A stretch of DNA of 33,188 nucleotides, from positions 1-33,188 of the forward strand of contig CAMDHY010000043.1 in NCBI GenBank assembly GCA_945898215.1. The letters are read 5' to 3'. The notes below the pieces were generated by a model. The model did not search any database. It had not been told where the DNA came from and saw nothing but the letters and a program-made list of their open reading frames with translations. The DNA is from Pseudoxanthobacter soli DSM 19599. Lineage in GTDB: Bacteria > Pseudomonadota > Alphaproteobacteria > Rhizobiales > Segnochrobactraceae. The position numbers and the translations under genes were made by a program. Position 1 is the first letter of the stretch; every line of letters begins with the position of its first letter. This document shows, piece after piece, positions 31,492-33,188 of the stretch.

Positions 31492-32712
31492 CTACCGCCG
31501 CTCCGTCGCGATCACCCAGATCGCGATCAGCAGGCCCGCCCCGGCCGGGACCGTCATCGTCAGGAATCCTGCTGAGCCGAGTGCCATGTAAAGCGGCCCG
31601 GACAAAGCCGTGGCGCTCGCCATCACCAGGGCGATGACGCTCGCCGCCAGCGACTGGACGGCGCCCGCCCGGGCCGGCGAGGACGTTTCCGAGACGCGGC
31701 GCACCAGCGCGAGGTGGGTGGCGGCGAAGGAGAGCGCGTGCAGGCCCTGTGCCGCGACGAGGACGCCGAAGGCCGGCTCGGCGGCGATCGTCACCCAGCG
31801 CACGATCGCCGCCAGCGCCGCGACGACGGCGAGCAGCGAGGCCGAGGGGCGCGACGTCCAGCGGTGCGGCAGGGCGAACAGGATCACCTCGCCGATGACG
31901 CCGATGCCCCACAGGAGCCCGATCTCGGCGCCCGAGAAGCCGCGCGCCTCGAAGGCGATCGAGCCGAAGCCGTAGATCATCGCGTGGCTGCCCTGCACGA
32001 GGGCGCAGGCGAGGACGAGGGGCAGCGCCGGGCGGATCGCCAGCACGGCGTCGGAAAAGCGTGGCCGCTCGGCGGGCCGCTCCGCCCTGCCGCCGCGGGC
32101 GCTTGCCACCATGATGCCGGCGGCGACGACGGTGAGGGCCAGCGTCGCCATCATCATCGGCCAGACGGCGGTCGCCGGCAGCACGCCGAGGACCGCGCCG
32201 GCCGCGAGCGAGGCGGCGATGAAGGCGGCCGAGCCGCAGAGGCGCATCCGGCCGTAGGTGGCGCGGCCGGCCCGTGCCACCGCCATCGCGGCGGCGTCGG
32301 CGATCGGCAGTTGCGTGGTCCAGACGGCGGTGAAGGCGAGGCTGACGACGAGGAGCGCGACGACGCCCGACGACACCGCGACGAGGCCGAAGATCGCCAG
32401 CGACGCAATGGCGTAGGCGAGGATCGCGCGCGGCAGCGAGCCGAGGCGGTCGGCGAGTTGCCCCATGACGGCGAGCGTGACGACGCGGGCCGCCATCGGC
32501 ACGGCGAGCACGATGCCGATCTCGCCCGGCGTCAGGCCGACGGCGGCGAGGTAGACCGGGAAGTACGGCAGATGGACGCCGACGGAGAGGAAGATCGCGG
32601 CGAAATAGAGCGAGATCGTCCACGGCGCGGGGAGACCGGCTGCGGCCGTGGCCGGACGATCCGCAACCGGGCGGTCCACAGCGGCGCGCTCCCCCCTCGG
32701 GGCTGCGGTCAA
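31492..32712 (-). CDS. Major facilitator superfamily transporter (MFS_1-like)
   Basis: A 406-residue transporter with about 12 predicted helices. Features include YFAAIFLSVGVHLPYFPVYL at the first helix and MGQLADRLGSLPRAIL (the loop 2-3 motif). HAMIYGFGSIAFEARGFSGAEIG begins the second half. The pattern fits the MFS_1-like/HcaT (3-phenylpropionate transporter) group; the substrate is unknown. The start is TTG 32712, overlapping the upstream stop by four bases (TTGA), with a ~28-residue charged leader before the first helix. Coupling to the upstream dehydratase suggests they share a substrate or product. Confidence 0.85.
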   Translation of the reverse strand: MTAAPRGERAAVDRPVADRPATAAAGLPAPWTISLYFAAIFLSVGVHLPYFPVYLAAVGLTPGEIGIVLAVPMAARVVTLAVMGQLADRLGSLPRAILAYAIASLAIFGLVAVSSGVVALLVVSLAFTAVWTTQLPIADAAAMAVARAGRATYGRMRLCGSAAFIAASLAAGAVLGVLPATAVWPMMMATLALTVVAAGIMVASARGGRAERPAERPRFSDAVLAIRPALPLVLACALVQGSHAMIYGFGSIAFEARGFSGAEIGLLWGIGVIGEVILFALPHRWTSRPSASLLAVVAALAAIVRWVTIAAEPAFGVLVAAQGLHALSFAATHLALVRRVSETSSPARAGAVQSLAASVIALVMASATALSGPLYMALGSAGFLTMTVPAGAGLLIAIWVIATERR

Positions 32713-33188
32713 GCGGGGTTCTCCGAAAGCGCCCGCGCCAGCACCGCCTCGTCGACGTTGCCGCCGGAGAGCACCACCACCGACGTCTTGCCGCGGCCAT
32801 CGATGCGGCCCGTCAGCAGCGCCGCCAGCGCAACCGCTCCGCCGGGCTCCAGCACGAGCTTCAGCTCGCGGAAGGCGAAGGCGACGGCGGCGAGCGCCTC
32901 GGCGTCGCTGACGGCGACCGCGCCGGCGAGCGTGCGGCGGTTGACGGGGAATGTCTTCACGCCGGGCGCATTCGACATCAGCGCGTCGCAGAGCGAGCCG
33001 CCGAGGCGCTCGTTCGTCAGCCGCTCGCCACGCGCCAGCGAGCGCACGTGGTCGTCGAAGCCCTCGGGCTCGACGGCATAGACGGCGACGTCGGGAAAGG
33101 CGTCGGTCAGCGCGGTCGAGATGCCGGCGACGAGGCCGCCACCCGAAGCCGGCGCCATCGCCTGGTCCGGCACGATGCCGAGGCGGCG
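32709..33188 (-). CDS. Threonine/serine dehydratase-like PLP enzyme, C-terminal part (runs off window)
   Basis: The last ~159 residues of a fold-type II PLP enzyme. The glycine-rich phosphate-binding loop is APASGGGLVAG. YAVEPEGFDD and the C-terminal LSGGNVDEAVLARAL are typical of threonine ammonia-lyase, serine racemase and related pyridoxal-phosphate dehydratases. The PLP-binding lysine and the N terminus lie beyond 33188, so the exact activity is not decided. The frame stays open to the window end. The stop overlaps the MFS start, indicating one operon. Confidence 0.85.
   Translation of the reverse strand, partial: RRLGIVPDQAMAPASGGGLVAGISTALTDAFPDVAVYAVEPEGFDDHVRSLARGERLTNERLGGSLCDALMSNAPGVKTFPVNRRTLAGAVAVSDAEALAAVAFAFRELKLVLEPGGAVALAALLTGRIDGRGKTSVVVLSGGNVDEAVLARALSENPA

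Noticed and set aside
1-33188. CRISPR array, tRNA or rRNA genes, phage genes
   Set aside because: I saw no regularly spaced direct repeats, no cloverleaf-like CCA-ending segments, no ribosomal RNA stretches and no phage structural genes while reading the window.

Overview
The window is high-GC DNA with short intergenic gaps and many 4-bp start/stop overlaps. Gene content (soluble FdsGBAD formate dehydrogenase with an adjacent LysR regulator, DgcN/DgcA, an Mla-type ABC system with a STAS-MlaE permease, and palindromic intergenic repeats of the ccctcatcc...accttctccc type) points to an alphaproteobacterium, most likely Hyphomicrobiales (Rhizobiales). The genus cannot be named from the sequence.

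Positions 1-8442 are accessory DNA. The left edge holds the last 37 codons and right terminal end of an IS3-family element (1-148, + strand). A related but diverged end lies in opposite orientation at 8081-8270. Between them are a NuoK/MnhC-like gene cut exactly at the IS terminus (149-421), two antiporter-like NuoM/NuoN/MrpD-type subunits (418-1935, 1932-3563), an ion-transporter-superfamily (SLC13-like) carrier with two RCK_C domains (3607-5421), a convergent AraC-type regulator that looks lower in GC (5468-6547), and an AI-2E-family permease (6822-7856). Beyond the right IS remnant is a scrap of a peptide-exporter ABC ATPase broken at both ends (8269-8442). The segment looks like a rearranged island whose antiporter-like operon has lost its 5' end.

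Positions 8649-11444 carry a methyl-accepting chemotaxis protein, a two-helix small membrane protein and a small secreted four-cysteine protein, with hairpins between them. Positions 11660-17958 (minus strand) are the compact operon fdsG-fdsB-fdsA-fdhD-fdsD for an NAD-dependent molybdenum formate dehydrogenase. A LysR-type regulator (18308-19207) lies upstream in the same orientation, and a TTGA-N5-TCAA site sits in the fdsG leader.

Positions 19523-23743 hold a secreted collagen-like protein with a CBM5/12-like module between two Gly-X-Y tracts, an uncharacterised protein with two predicted zinc ribbons, a GNAT acetyltransferase, and a minus-strand sugE(gdx)-abrB pair. The pair is preceded by two ACGR-loop hairpins that match a guanidine-II (mini-ykkC) riboswitch. 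This is the clearest regulatory RNA in the window.

Positions 23841-29007 (minus strand) hold a histidinol-phosphatase/IMPase-family gene and an Mla-like lipid transport operon (STAS-MlaE permease, MlaF ATPase, MCE protein with a long helical tail, auxiliary lipoprotein). Divergent from it are dgcN-dgcA (29170-31180), predicted to convert D-glutamate via N-acetyl-D-glutamate. The window closes with a minus-strand MFS transporter and a truncated serine/threonine dehydratase-like gene. The dispersed ccctcatcc-type palindromes occur at three places, each between convergent genes, so they probably serve as bidirectional 3' ends.
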